Made by a program: the position numbers and the translations under genes
Shown: one piece after another, positions 34,937 to 43,912 of the stretch
How positions within the stretch are numbered: the stretch's first letter is position 1
Layout: each line of letters starts with the position of its first letter
Origin: Armatimonadota bacterium
GTDB lineage: Bacteria > Armatimonadota > UBA10988
Length of the DNA: 50,844 nt
Assembly: GCA_016235455.1 (NCBI GenBank)
Contig: JACRKZ010000121.1
Span: 1 to 50,844, forward strand
Direction: 5' to 3'
Notes under the pieces: model-generated
Told to the model about the DNA's origin: nothing
Seen by the model: the letters and a program-made list of their open reading frames with translations, nothing else
Database searches by the model: none

Positions 34937-34966
34937 TCAACCGGCTCCTCACTCGTGTCAGATGGG

Positions 34967-34996
34967 AGTATAGGGAGCTGGAGCGCCGGCTGTCAA
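34967..34996 (-). promoter_or_regulatory. Near-consensus promoter of the polytopic membrane protein gene
   Basis: Minus strand TTGACA (34991-34996), 18-base spacer, TATACT (34967-34972), giving a leader of about 25 bases with GAGGAG. Confidence 0.6.
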
Positions 34997-35069
34997 CGGC
35001 GGGACATCGGACGTGGGAAGCTGCGCCCCCCCGACCCACGCGCTACATCGTACCAACCACATGCTCCGC

Positions 35070-35978
35070 TCAGGCCACCATCTCGCCGCGCACCGCGGCG
35101 GTCGCCTGGCTCCAGAAGCGGGCCAGTTCGCGCACGTCGCAGTGCTCGGCGGCCAGCGCCACTCGCGCCTGAGACCAGGTCACACCCGGTGGCAGGTCGT
35201 CGTCATCCAGTTCGGCCACTTCGCCGCCGACGCGCAGCCGGTCACACAGGCGCGCTGCCTCGGGCCAACTCAACTCGCCACCGTCAGCCAGCTCGTGCGC
35301 CAGTCGCAAACGGAGCAGCAGCCAATAGCGGATGGCGCAATCGCGGCGGCCGTCGAACACGCTGCACAGGCGATCCCAGGCGGCCGCCGCGGCCTGGTGG
35401 GCCAGGGGCTCCTGGGCAAACGGCACACTGGCCAGTGCCGCGACACCGGGCCAGATGGCTGCGGCATGGTCGTCGAGGTGGCGGCGGCAGTGGTCCTCGA
35501 ACCACGCCACCGAGCGCTCCAGGCCGAGGTAGGCAAAGCCGCGCGTGCCCCGCGGTTCCAGCAGGCGCGCGCCATAGTGAGCCACGAAATCCCTCGGCTG
35601 CGTCACCAGCGGCGCCCGCCACACGGGCACGTCGGCCCGCTCCGGCCGCGACAGCAGCGCACCCCGCAAGGCCAACACCACCCGGCGGGTCAGCACCGCC
35701 CACACCAGCCCCTGCCGCTCGGCGCGAGGATCGGCGAGTTGGTGGAAGAGCAGCACACCCGCGACGCGATCAGCCGGTCGCCAGGCAGAATGCGACCAAC
35801 GACGACGGCCGTGCGGCGCGGCGTGATCGGCCAGCTCGTGAGCGATCTCGGCGTGATGTCGGCGGTAGGCCACGGCCATCGCGGCGGCTACCTCGATGCG
35901 ATCGACCAGGGGCACGGCGTCCAGAATGTCCTGGCACGCCGCCGCCACGGCATCGGCTTGCATCGGCTTGGCAACCAC
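35070..35978 (-). CDS. Hypothetical helical protein
   Basis: 302 residues, no signal peptide or clear membrane helix. Predicted almost all alpha-helical and rich in Ala, Arg, Leu, His and Trp. The segment YRRHHAEIAHELADHAAPHGRRRW near residue 40 is His-rich; its HELAD-H spacing does not fit HExxH. No family is recognised. The GTG at 35978 is preceded by GGGAG; an in-frame ATG five codons later is an alternative, and the DNA there carries a short tandem repeat (ATCGGCTTGC twice). It is flanked by the 36082-36147 palindrome upstream and a promoter-bearing gap downstream, so it is probably a single gene. Confidence 0.6.
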   Translation of the reverse strand: MVAKPMQADAVAAACQDILDAVPLVDRIEVAAAMAVAYRRHHAEIAHELADHAAPHGRRRWSHSAWRPADRVAGVLLFHQLADPRAERQGLVWAVLTRRVVLALRGALLSRPERADVPVWRAPLVTQPRDFVAHYGARLLEPRGTRGFAYLGLERSVAWFEDHCRRHLDDHAAAIWPGVAALASVPFAQEPLAHQAAAAAWDRLCSVFDGRRDCAIRYWLLLRLRLAHELADGGELSWPEAARLCDRLRVGGEVAELDDDDLPPGVTWSQARVALAAEHCDVRELARFWSQATAAVRGEMVA

Positions 35979-36081
35979 GCTCGCACCGCTCCCACGGGTG
36001 TCTTCACCTGCTATTCGGCAGTGCGCTCGCGGTTACTCCTTCACCCTCTTGTCATGTTCGCGGCAGCAGCGGGGCGCGGCC

Positions 36082-36146
36082 GCCAAGAAACGGTGTCAGG
36101 ACCCCTTTTCAGCCATGCTGAAAAGGGTCCTGACACCGTTTCTTGG

Positions 36147-36147
<1 letters not shown>
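36082..36147. repeat. 31-bp near-perfect palindrome (REP-like) after the YchF-like gene
   Basis: Arms 36082-36113 and 36117-36147 pair over 31 bases with one bulged C and a three-base loop (CAT). The arm core is CGGTGTCAGGACCC followed by a pyrimidine run. It ends on the first base of the YchF-like stop codon triplet (36147-36149), so in that gene's direction it is an immediate 3' hairpin, and one strand has a run of T/C that helps termination. The GGTGTCAGGACC core recurs in many genomes as a repeat, as far as I recall. Elsewhere in the 168-base gap I see nothing. Confidence 0.8.
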
Positions 36148-37208
<1,061 letters not shown>

Positions 37209-37294
37209 GGAACTCTCACCTCGTCGATGAGGTCATGATACCCCGAGAATGCGTTTGACTGCTCGATTGATGCGTCGACGAAGCGAGGTGCCAG

Positions 37295-39589
37295 ATGCGC
37301 GCTAGTCTGCTGGGCGGGTTGTTGTGTCTGCTGCTCACCCCGAGCGCCTGGGCCGCCGATCCGCTGGTCAGCTCGGTCAACGTGGTCGGCCTGCTGCGCG
37401 TGCCGGCCGCCGCCATCGCCAAGAATCTGCCGCTGGCCAAGGGCGATCCGGCCCTCAAGCGCAACATCGATGGCGCCCGCGAGTGGCTCGAATCGCTGGG
37501 CCTGTTCCTCTCGGTGGCCACCAAGCAGACCAACCGCGGCAACCAGGTCGACGTGACCTACACCGTGGTGGAGAACCCGCCGGTCGGCGCGGTGTTGATC
37601 AGCCCCGTGCCGGGCATCTCCTCGGCGGGCATCCGCAACGAGCTCGACACCAAACCCAAGGACATCCTCAGCCGCGTGCGCGTGGCGTCAGACTCGCTCA
37701 AGATCGCCGCGCTGTACCGCAAGATTGGCCTCGTCGTGGAAGTCGAGACGGTCTTCGACCCGGCGCCCACGCAGACCACGACGCCGGTCAACACCACCTT
37801 CAAGGTGACGCAGTTGCTGGTCGGTCGCGTCGTCTGCGAGCCGCTCAACTATGTCAAGGCCGAGGTCGTCCAGCCGCTCATCAAGCTGGCCGCCGGTGAG
37901 CCGCTGCGGCTCGAGCGCCTGGCGGAGCAGCAGCGCGCGCTGGCCGACTTCCCGCTGTTCGTCGGCGTCGGCGAGCCGTCGTTCCGCCGCGACAAGGCGT
38001 TGCCGGCAGCCCAGGTGGAGCTCACCTTCCCCGTGCAGGAGGCCGAGCAGCCACTCGTGGTGGAGCAGACACTGCCCATGCTCGACATGGAACGGCTGCG
38101 CCGTTGGGTGCGCTTCGCCGCCGTCGACATCAACGTGGCCCTCAACGACATGGAGTTCGTGCGCTCGCCCGAGGAGGCCAAGGCGCTCTATGACCGGGCC
38201 GAGACCGCCGCGCGCGCGTTGGACGACGGCGACGCGGCCTGGCAGGCCGCCTACTGGGCGCGGCACTGCGCCGCGCTGCTGCCGGCCGATGCACCGGTCA
38301 AAACGCTGGAACGGGCCGGCGAGCGGCTCGACGCGCTCTGCGCCGCCGGCGGCACGGCCCGCGATCATCTGCGGCTGGGCCAGGTCTACATGCTCATCGG
38401 CCGCCGCGTCGACGCCGCCAATCAGTTCGTGCAGGCGCTGGACCGCAAGCCCGAGGGGCTGGACCTGGCCGAGACCTACGCCGAGCTGGCCGCCGCGCTG
38501 GCCAGCCTGCTCTCCTCCGGTGAACAGCAGGTGGCCGAGCTCTGCAAGACACACATCAAGGCCGGTGCCGATGCACTCAGCAAGCTGCCGACCGACACCT
38601 CACCCGAGGTGGTCACCGAGGTGGCGCAGTTCTACTTCGTCGGCCTGAGCCTGGCGCGGCTGCACATGGATCTGAAAGCACCAATGCGCCTCGATAGCCC
38701 CTTGGCCGGCTGGCTCTTCCGAGCGGCGCACACGTTGGGCGAGAAGCAGCCCGCAAGCGACGCCGCCGACTCGCCCGAGGTGCGCGAACAGCGCCGGCTG
38801 GGCCATCACCTGGGCAAGCTGCTGACCAGCGTTGTCTTCGTGGCACGCTCGATGGGGCCCGAGGTCATCGGGCTCGACGGCATGAACAGCCTGCCAGACA
38901 TCCTCGACGCCGCGCGCGACGCTTTCCTGTCGCCGGGCCATGCGCAGTCGACCGACCCCACTATCCCCTTCTTCCTGAGCCTGAACAACGTGTTGGTGGG
39001 CAACCTGCTCGTGGCGCGGGACGAGGCGCTGAGCGGCCTGGCCCGCTATCCGAGCAACGAGCGTCTGGTGGACATCTACCTGCTGTGCTGCCTGGAGAAC
39101 GTCTACAGCGGCTTGACCCAGGAGCAGGCGCTCAAGGCCCTGGACAACGCGCTGTCCACGCTCGGGCCGGACGTGGAGGCCGGCCGACTCAACGGGCCCG
39201 GCCACGCGCTGCTGGTCACCAAGCTGCAGATGGCGCTCTACCAGACCCTCAACGCGGCTGACGCTCCGGCTCGCGCCAAGGCGCTGGCGGCCACCGTGCA
39301 GGCGGCGCAGCTGACCATCCAGCGCGCGCCCGACTGGGCCAGCGGCTACTGGTTCGCCGGAATGGCGGCGCTCAAGGGCGCTGAGCCCGGCACGGCCGTG
39401 GCGCCATATCGCCGGGTGGTCGCGCTGCAGCCGGCCAACGGCGAGGCGCGCTACGCGCTGGCGCTGGCGTTGATCGCCTCGGGCGCACGCGATGAGGGGC
39501 TCAAGATGATGGACGCGCTGCGCACCAAGCCGGCGCCCGATGCGCAGAAGTCCGTCGGTCCGCCCGCGCCGACCCCAGCTAAGCCATAG
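37295..39589 (+). CDS. Secreted POTRA-TPR protein without a beta-barrel
   Basis: 764 residues. Signal peptide MRASLLGGLLCLLLTPSAWA. Then about three POTRA-like units: 22-95 (VSSVNVVGLLRVPAAAIAKNL ... VDVTYTVVENP), 97-180 (RVASDSLKIAALYRKIGLVVEV) and 181-260 (YVKAEVVQPLIKLAAGEPL ... QVELTFPVQEA). From about 280 to the end it is helical and TPR-like (GQVYMLIGRRVDAANQFVQAL; RRVVALQPANGEARYALALAL). BamA-type proteins have POTRA domains but end in a membrane barrel, which is absent here, so this would be a periplasmic scaffold or accessory. GAGGTGCCAG precedes the ATG. Its 3' end overlaps the convergent GNAT gene by 11 bases. Confidence 0.72.
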   Translation: MRASLLGGLLCLLLTPSAWAADPLVSSVNVVGLLRVPAAAIAKNLPLAKGDPALKRNIDGAREWLESLGLFLSVATKQTNRGNQVDVTYTVVENPPVGAVLISPVPGISSAGIRNELDTKPKDILSRVRVASDSLKIAALYRKIGLVVEVETVFDPAPTQTTTPVNTTFKVTQLLVGRVVCEPLNYVKAEVVQPLIKLAAGEPLRLERLAEQQRALADFPLFVGVGEPSFRRDKALPAAQVELTFPVQEAEQPLVVEQTLPMLDMERLRRWVRFAAVDINVALNDMEFVRSPEEAKALYDRAETAARALDDGDAAWQAAYWARHCAALLPADAPVKTLERAGERLDALCAAGGTARDHLRLGQVYMLIGRRVDAANQFVQALDRKPEGLDLAETYAELAAALASLLSSGEQQVAELCKTHIKAGADALSKLPTDTSPEVVTEVAQFYFVGLSLARLHMDLKAPMRLDSPLAGWLFRAAHTLGEKQPASDAADSPEVREQRRLGHHLGKLLTSVVFVARSMGPEVIGLDGMNSLPDILDAARDAFLSPGHAQSTDPTIPFFLSLNNVLVGNLLVARDEALSGLARYPSNERLVDIYLLCCLENVYSGLTQEQALKALDNALSTLGPDVEAGRLNGPGHALLVTKLQMALYQTLNAADAPARAKALAATVQAAQLTIQRAPDWASGYWFAGMAALKGAEPGTAVAPYRRVVALQPANGEARYALALALIASGARDEGLKMMDALRTKPAPDAQKSVGPPAPTPAKP

Positions 39590-40487
39590 GGTCGTGCGGC
39601 GGCGCCAGGTGCTTGCGGTACTGCCAGAACAGGCGTGACACCCGAGCTTGGCAGGCGCGCTGATAGAAGCCCATGGGGCCGACCCAGCCGATGGTTGCCT
39701 CGCGGTAGCCGCGGTCACGCAGGTCAGCCAGGCAGCGCAACAAGAGCACGCGCCCGATGCCGTGCTTGCGGTGGCGGGCGTGCGTGCCCATCGGGCCGAA
39801 CCAGCCCGGGTTGGTCACTTCGGCGGCGGCAAAGCCCACGATCCGTCCGTCGAACCAGGCCACATGGCAGGTGTGCGGCCGCTGGTGCAGCGCGTCCAGC
39901 GCCTCGGCGGTCCAGTTGGCCGAGAAACGTCGGTCGACGAACTCGGTCAGTGCCAGCTGGTCGTCGGCTGTGAGCCGCGCCAGCCGGTAGCCAGCCGCGG
40001 TCAGTGCCTGCTCCGCGTCCGCGGTATCCAGCGGCTGATGCGTCAGGTCGCAGACCATGTTGTAGGCCTCGCCCACCTTGCGGAAGCCGTGGCTCGTGAA
40101 AAACAGCGTGCTGCGCGTGTCGCACGGGTCGATGCCGGGGGTCAGGTAGACTGGTGAGCTACCACTGACGTCGATCACGACCACCAGGCTGCCGGCCAGC
40201 ACGGACTCGAAGGACTCGAGCAACGCCTCGGGCACGCTGGGCTCTGGCCCCACGGTGAGCGCCTTGATCCAAGCCCGGCTCGAACGGACCACGCCCAGCA
40301 ACACGCCGCGCAGCAGTCCGTCGTCATCCCATGCACCGAGGTTGTGCATCGGCTCGTAGTGCGGGTCGCCCCACACCTGGCGAGCGATGTTGCGCTCGTC
40401 GGCGGCATCGCTGGGGAACTCAGCCCGCAGCCGCCCGGCGACATCGGGCAGATCCTCGATGGACAGCGGTCGAATGTGCACCGTCAC
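39579..40487 (-). CDS. Tandem GNAT acetyltransferase family protein
   Basis: 302 residues. The C-terminal half (about 160-302) is a GNAT domain with the acetyl-CoA motif around GTHARHRKHGIGRVLLLRCL, an R/Q-x-x-G-x-G/A type P-loop, preceded by GFAAAEVTN and followed by IGWVGPMGFYQRA. The N-terminal half (about 1-140, VHIRPLSIEDLPDVAGRLR, LTVGPEPSVPEALLESFESVL) has the GNAT shape but a less clear CoA loop, as in many tandem GNATs. GTG 40487 is taken as start because GGAGA lies six bases upstream and it gives a compact two-domain protein. The substrate is unknown. Convergent with the POTRA-TPR gene. Confidence 0.8.
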   Translation of the reverse strand: MTVHIRPLSIEDLPDVAGRLRAEFPSDAADERNIARQVWGDPHYEPMHNLGAWDDDGLLRGVLLGVVRSSRAWIKALTVGPEPSVPEALLESFESVLAGSLVVVIDVSGSSPVYLTPGIDPCDTRSTLFFTSHGFRKVGEAYNMVCDLTHQPLDTADAEQALTAAGYRLARLTADDQLALTEFVDRRFSANWTAEALDALHQRPHTCHVAWFDGRIVGFAAAEVTNPGWFGPMGTHARHRKHGIGRVLLLRCLADLRDRGYREATIGWVGPMGFYQRACQARVSRLFWQYRKHLAPPHDPMA

Positions 40488-40616
40488 ACGCGGTCTCCGC
40501 CGCGCAGGATACCATGTGCGACGGCGGACGTAGGCCGTGGGACGTGGGATGTGGGAAGCTGCAACGCCCCCACCCAGGCCGCGGGCCCCACGACCTGTGT
40601 CCGGTGCCGCGCGCCA

Positions 40617-40641
40617 GCCCTTGGCCCCCACGGCCAAGGGC
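40617..40641. repeat. 10-bp perfect inverted repeat at the sugar-kinase promoter
   Basis: GCCCTTGGCC (40617-40626), loop CCCAC, GGCCAAGGGC (40632-40641). It covers the predicted -35 and most of the spacer of the kinase promoter, so it could be an operator or a transcript-end hairpin. The rest of the 180-base gap holds the direct repeats ACGTGGG/ATGTGGG near 40541-40555. Confidence 0.55.
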
Positions 40642-40649
40642 GGTACAAT
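40621..40649 (+). promoter_or_regulatory. Predicted promoter of the sugar kinase-rhaI-ydcF unit
   Basis: TTGGCC (40621-40626), 17-base spacer, TACAAT (40644-40649), 18 bases before the GTG start, with GGAGGA between. Confidence 0.45.
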
Positions 40650-40667
40650 CGGGATCTGGAGGAAGCT

Positions 40668-41786
40668 GTGAGCCACACCACCGGACGTTACTTCGAGGCG
40701 TTGCGGCAGGTCGTCGGTCAGTTCCCGGTCTTCGGCGAGGTCATCCACGCCCAGCCCTATGGAACCGGTCACATCAACGAGACGTATGCGGTGACCGTTG
40801 AGCAGGGCCGGGCCAAGATCCGCTACATCCTGCAGCGGATCAACGAGAACGTGTTCCGCGACATTCCCGCGGTGCAGGAGAACATCGGCCGAGTGACCGA
40901 GCATATCCGCGAGAAGCTGCTGGCGACGCGAGCCAGTGACATCTCCGGCCGGGTGTTGCGGTTCCTGCCGGCGGCCGATGGCCGCAACTACACGCAGGAC
41001 CAGGATGGGGGCTACTGGAGGCTGTGCCCGCTCATCGAGCGGTCGCGCACCTTCGACATCCTGGAGAGCGCGCAACAAGCGGAGCTGGTGGCCAAGGCGT
41101 TCGGCCATTTCCAACTGCAACTCGCCGACCTCGATGCCTCGCTGCTGCACGAAACGATCCCCAACTTCCACGACGGGCCCAGCCGCATGGCGGCCTTCCG
41201 TGTGGCGTTGGAGCTGGATGCGCACAACCGCGCCGCCGAATGCGCCGAGGAGATCGCCTTCCTGTTGGAACATGCCTGGGTCTTCGACGTGTTCCCCAAG
41301 GCGCTGGCCGAGGGACGCGTGCCGCTGCGCATCACGCACAACGACACCAAGGTCAACAACGTGATGTTCGATGACGAGTCTGGCCAGGCCATCTGCGTCA
41401 TCGACCTGGACACGGTCATGCCGGGCCTGGCGCTATACGACTTCGGCGATATGGTGCGCACAGGCACCAACACCGCCGCCGAGGATGAGCGCGACCTGCG
41501 TCGAGTGTCCATGGACATCGCGCTATTCGAGGCGCTGGCGCGCGGCTACTGGGCCACCGCCTGCGGGTTCCTCAACCGCGCCGAACGCGACCACTTGGTC
41601 TTCGCGGGCAAGATGCTCACGCTGATCATCGGGACGCGCTTCCTGACCGACCATCTCAACGGTGACACCTACTTCCGCATCCATCGGCCAGGCCACAACC
41701 TGGACCGCTGCCGCACCCAGTTCCGACTGGTGGAATCCATCACGCGGCAGGAGGAGGCCATGGCGGCCATTGTCGAATCTCTGTAG
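40668..41786 (+). CDS. NahK-like aminoglycoside-phosphotransferase-family sugar kinase
   Basis: 372 residues, choline kinase / APH fold. Closest remembered pattern is N-acetylhexosamine 1-kinase (NahK): glycine loop YGTGHINETYAVTV (about 26-39), YILQRINENVF, catalytic HNDTKVNNVMFD (about 225-236) with the HxD-x-x-x-x-N layout, and Mg-binding IDLDTVMPGLALYDFGD. It would phosphorylate a free hexosamine or related sugar at C1, feeding salvage after extracellular glycan breakdown. GTG 40668 has GGAGGA four bases upstream. It lies 52 bases before rhaI. Substrate specificity cannot be read off, and a rhamnose-linked role is possible from the neighbour. Confidence 0.82.
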   Translation: MSHTTGRYFEALRQVVGQFPVFGEVIHAQPYGTGHINETYAVTVEQGRAKIRYILQRINENVFRDIPAVQENIGRVTEHIREKLLATRASDISGRVLRFLPAADGRNYTQDQDGGYWRLCPLIERSRTFDILESAQQAELVAKAFGHFQLQLADLDASLLHETIPNFHDGPSRMAAFRVALELDAHNRAAECAEEIAFLLEHAWVFDVFPKALAEGRVPLRITHNDTKVNNVMFDDESGQAICVIDLDTVMPGLALYDFGDMVRTGTNTAAEDERDLRRVSMDIALFEALARGYWATACGFLNRAERDHLVFAGKMLTLIIGTRFLTDHLNGDTYFRIHRPGHNLDRCRTQFRLVESITRQEEAMAAIVESL

Positions 41787-41838
41787 TGACGGTGTGGGAC
41801 GGCCGGGCTCGGTGCGTTCCGACGGAGGTATCTCTAGC

Positions 41839-43071
41839 ATGAGCACGCTGCGCAAGCAGGCCCAGGATCTCCTGGTCGCCCAACTGACCGACCGTGGTCT
41901 CGACGTCGAGGCCATCAAGACCCGGCTCCGCAACCAGGTCATCGAGACCCCGAGCTGGGGCTATGCCAACAGCGGCACGCGGTTTGGCGCCTTCCGCCAG
42001 CCCGGCGCGGCCGGATCCATCGCCGAGAAGATCGCCGATGCGGGCCAGGTCCATAAGTTCACGGGTGTGGCGCCCAAGGTGGCCATGCACGTGCTGTGGG
42101 ACCTGCCCAATGATGAGGCCCTGGCCAGCGTCCCGGCCGCAGCCGCCGAGGCCGGCGTCTCCATCGGCTCGATCAACCCCAACGTCTTCCAGGACCAGGC
42201 CTACAAGCTCGGCAGCCTGTGCAGCCCGTTCGCCGGGGTGCGCAAGCAGGCGGTAGACCACTGCCTCGAGTCCATTGAGATCGGCCGCCAGGTCGACTCG
42301 AAGGTGCTCAGCATGTGGCTGGCCGACGGGACCAGCTTTCCCGGCCAGGACGACCTGATCGACCGCAAGCATCGCCTGCTCGACAGCCTGCGCACCCTCT
42401 ACGATGCGCTGCCGGCCGACATGACCATGCTCATCGAGTACAAGTTCTTCGAGCCGGCGTTCTACGCCACCGACCTGCCCGACTGGGGCATGTCCATGCT
42501 CATGTGCCAGAAGCTCGGCGCGCAGGCCAAGGTGCTGGTCGACCTCGGCCACCATGCCCAGGGCGTCAACATCGAGCAGATCGTGGCCAACCTGATCGAC
42601 GAAGACATGCTCGGCGGCTTCCACTTCAACAACCGCAAGTACGCCGACGACGACCTCACCGTGGCCAGCACCAACCCGTATGAGTTCTTCCTCATCTACA
42701 ACGAGTTGGCGGCGGCCGAGGAGCGGCCCAACGCTCCGCACATCGAGTACATGATCGACCAGTCGCACAACATCAAGTCCAAGATCGCCGAGATGATCCA
42801 GACGGTCATGAACATCCAGACGGCCTATGCCAAGGCCATGCTGGTGGACCGCGGCGCACTGAAGGCGGCGCAACTCGCCGGCGACGTGCAAGGCGCGGAG
42901 CTCTGCCTGGTCAGCGCCTACGAGACCGACGTACGACCGCTGGTCGGGCTCGTGCGCGAGGAGATGGGGCTGGATCCCGAGCCGCTCAAGGCGTTCGCCG
43001 CCAGCGGCTACCAGGCCAAGGTCGACGCCGAGCGGGCCAACCGCGTGGACGCCGGTGGCTTGGGCCAGTAG
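41839..43071 (+). CDS. rhaI: L-rhamnose isomerase (xylose-isomerase-like TIM barrel)
   Basis: 410 residues. Converts L-rhamnose to L-rhamnulose; cytoplasmic, metal-dependent. The sequence matches the Pseudomonas stutzeri type of L-rhamnose isomerase rather than E. coli RhaA: ETPSWGYANSGTRF, the metal-site region MLIEYKFFEPAFY, VLVDLGHHAQGVNIEQIVA, GGFHFNNRKYADDDL and IDQSHNIKSKI. ATG 41839 is preceded by GGAGG at 10 bases. It follows the sugar kinase and is followed nine bases later by a YdcF-like gene. A kinase/aldolase for L-rhamnulose is not in view, so a broader hexose isomerase role remains possible. Confidence 0.9.
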   Translation: MSTLRKQAQDLLVAQLTDRGLDVEAIKTRLRNQVIETPSWGYANSGTRFGAFRQPGAAGSIAEKIADAGQVHKFTGVAPKVAMHVLWDLPNDEALASVPAAAAEAGVSIGSINPNVFQDQAYKLGSLCSPFAGVRKQAVDHCLESIEIGRQVDSKVLSMWLADGTSFPGQDDLIDRKHRLLDSLRTLYDALPADMTMLIEYKFFEPAFYATDLPDWGMSMLMCQKLGAQAKVLVDLGHHAQGVNIEQIVANLIDEDMLGGFHFNNRKYADDDLTVASTNPYEFFLIYNELAAAEERPNAPHIEYMIDQSHNIKSKIAEMIQTVMNIQTAYAKAMLVDRGALKAAQLAGDVQGAELCLVSAYETDVRPLVGLVREEMGLDPEPLKAFAASGYQAKVDAERANRVDAGGLGQ

Positions 43072-43080
43072 GGCCGTACC

Positions 43081-43911
43081 ATGAGTGATGACGCGGCCAC
43101 ACCGACACCTGCCGTTCGCCGGCCGTCGCTGTGGCCGCGTCTCCTTGTGGGCCTTGTGGTCGGCCAACTGCTGGCCGTGGCCTCCACCAGCATCTCGCTG
43201 ACTCCGCCCTGGAGCCTGGCGCCAGCCACCTGGTGGCTGTGCCCCCTGCTGCTGGCGCTCATGCTGGCCGGCCCGCGCTGGGTGCGCGGCCTGGCTTGGG
43301 GCTGGGTGGGCATTGTGGCCATGCTCACCGCGGTCATTTGCTGGACGAACGTCACCGATGTGTTGCTGGCCAAGCTGACCGTGGACGACGGCGCAGCGCC
43401 GGCGGATGTCATCGTGGTGCTCAGCGCCTCGACCACGCCCACGCAGCTCTCGCCCAACTCGCTCGACCGGATGCTGCATGGCGTGCAGTTGCTGCAAGCT
43501 GGCACCGCGCCGGCCATCACCTTCACTGGCGAGCCCGGTTGCTCGCTGAACCGCTTCAGCGAGCTCGCGCCGGAGACCATGACCAAGCTGGGCATCGCTA
43601 CCGATCGGGTCGTCGCCTTCGAGGCGCGGACCGGCCACCATCCGCTCAACACGCGCGGCGAGGCGCTCTCGGTCGCCGATATGGTGCGCCGCCATGGCTG
43701 GAGGTCGGTCCTGGTGGTCACCTCGGCCAGCCACACGCTGCGCACCAAGCTGACTTTCCTCAAGGCCGGTGTGCCGGCGCGCGTCGTGCCGTGCCCCTCG
43801 GTCGTGTCGGCGGGCGGCGTCGGCGTTCGCGGGCGGCGCCTGCGCGCCTTCACGCCCATCCCCTACGAGTGCGCGGCCCTGCTCATGTACCGCATGCACG
43901 GCTGGCTGTAG
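43081..43911 (+). CDS. YdcF/ElyC/SanA-like DUF218 membrane protein
   Basis: 276 residues. Three N-terminal membrane helices (about 17-95, LWPRLLVGLVVGQLLAVAS, WWLCPLLLALMLAG, GWVGIVAMLTAVICW) are followed by a periplasmic DUF218 domain: PADVIVVLSA, LDRMLHGVQLLQAGTAPAITFTGE, TRGEALSVADMVRRHGWRSVLVVTSASHTLRTKLTFLKAG, which matches the conserved acidic/His pattern. E. coli ElyC and SanA of this family affect envelope integrity; biochemistry is unclear. It is nine bases after rhaI, probably cotranscribed. Its stop is one base from the stop of the convergent HEAT gene. Confidence 0.85.
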   Translation: MSDDAATPTPAVRRPSLWPRLLVGLVVGQLLAVASTSISLTPPWSLAPATWWLCPLLLALMLAGPRWVRGLAWGWVGIVAMLTAVICWTNVTDVLLAKLTVDDGAAPADVIVVLSASTTPTQLSPNSLDRMLHGVQLLQAGTAPAITFTGEPGCSLNRFSELAPETMTKLGIATDRVVAFEARTGHHPLNTRGEALSVADMVRRHGWRSVLVVTSASHTLRTKLTFLKAGVPARVVPCPSVVSAGGVGVRGRRLRAFTPIPYECAALLMYRMHGWL

Positions 43912-43912
43912 G

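Noticed and set aside
35820..35870. Metalloprotease motif in the hypothetical protein
   Set aside because: The HELADH spacing does not satisfy HExxH.
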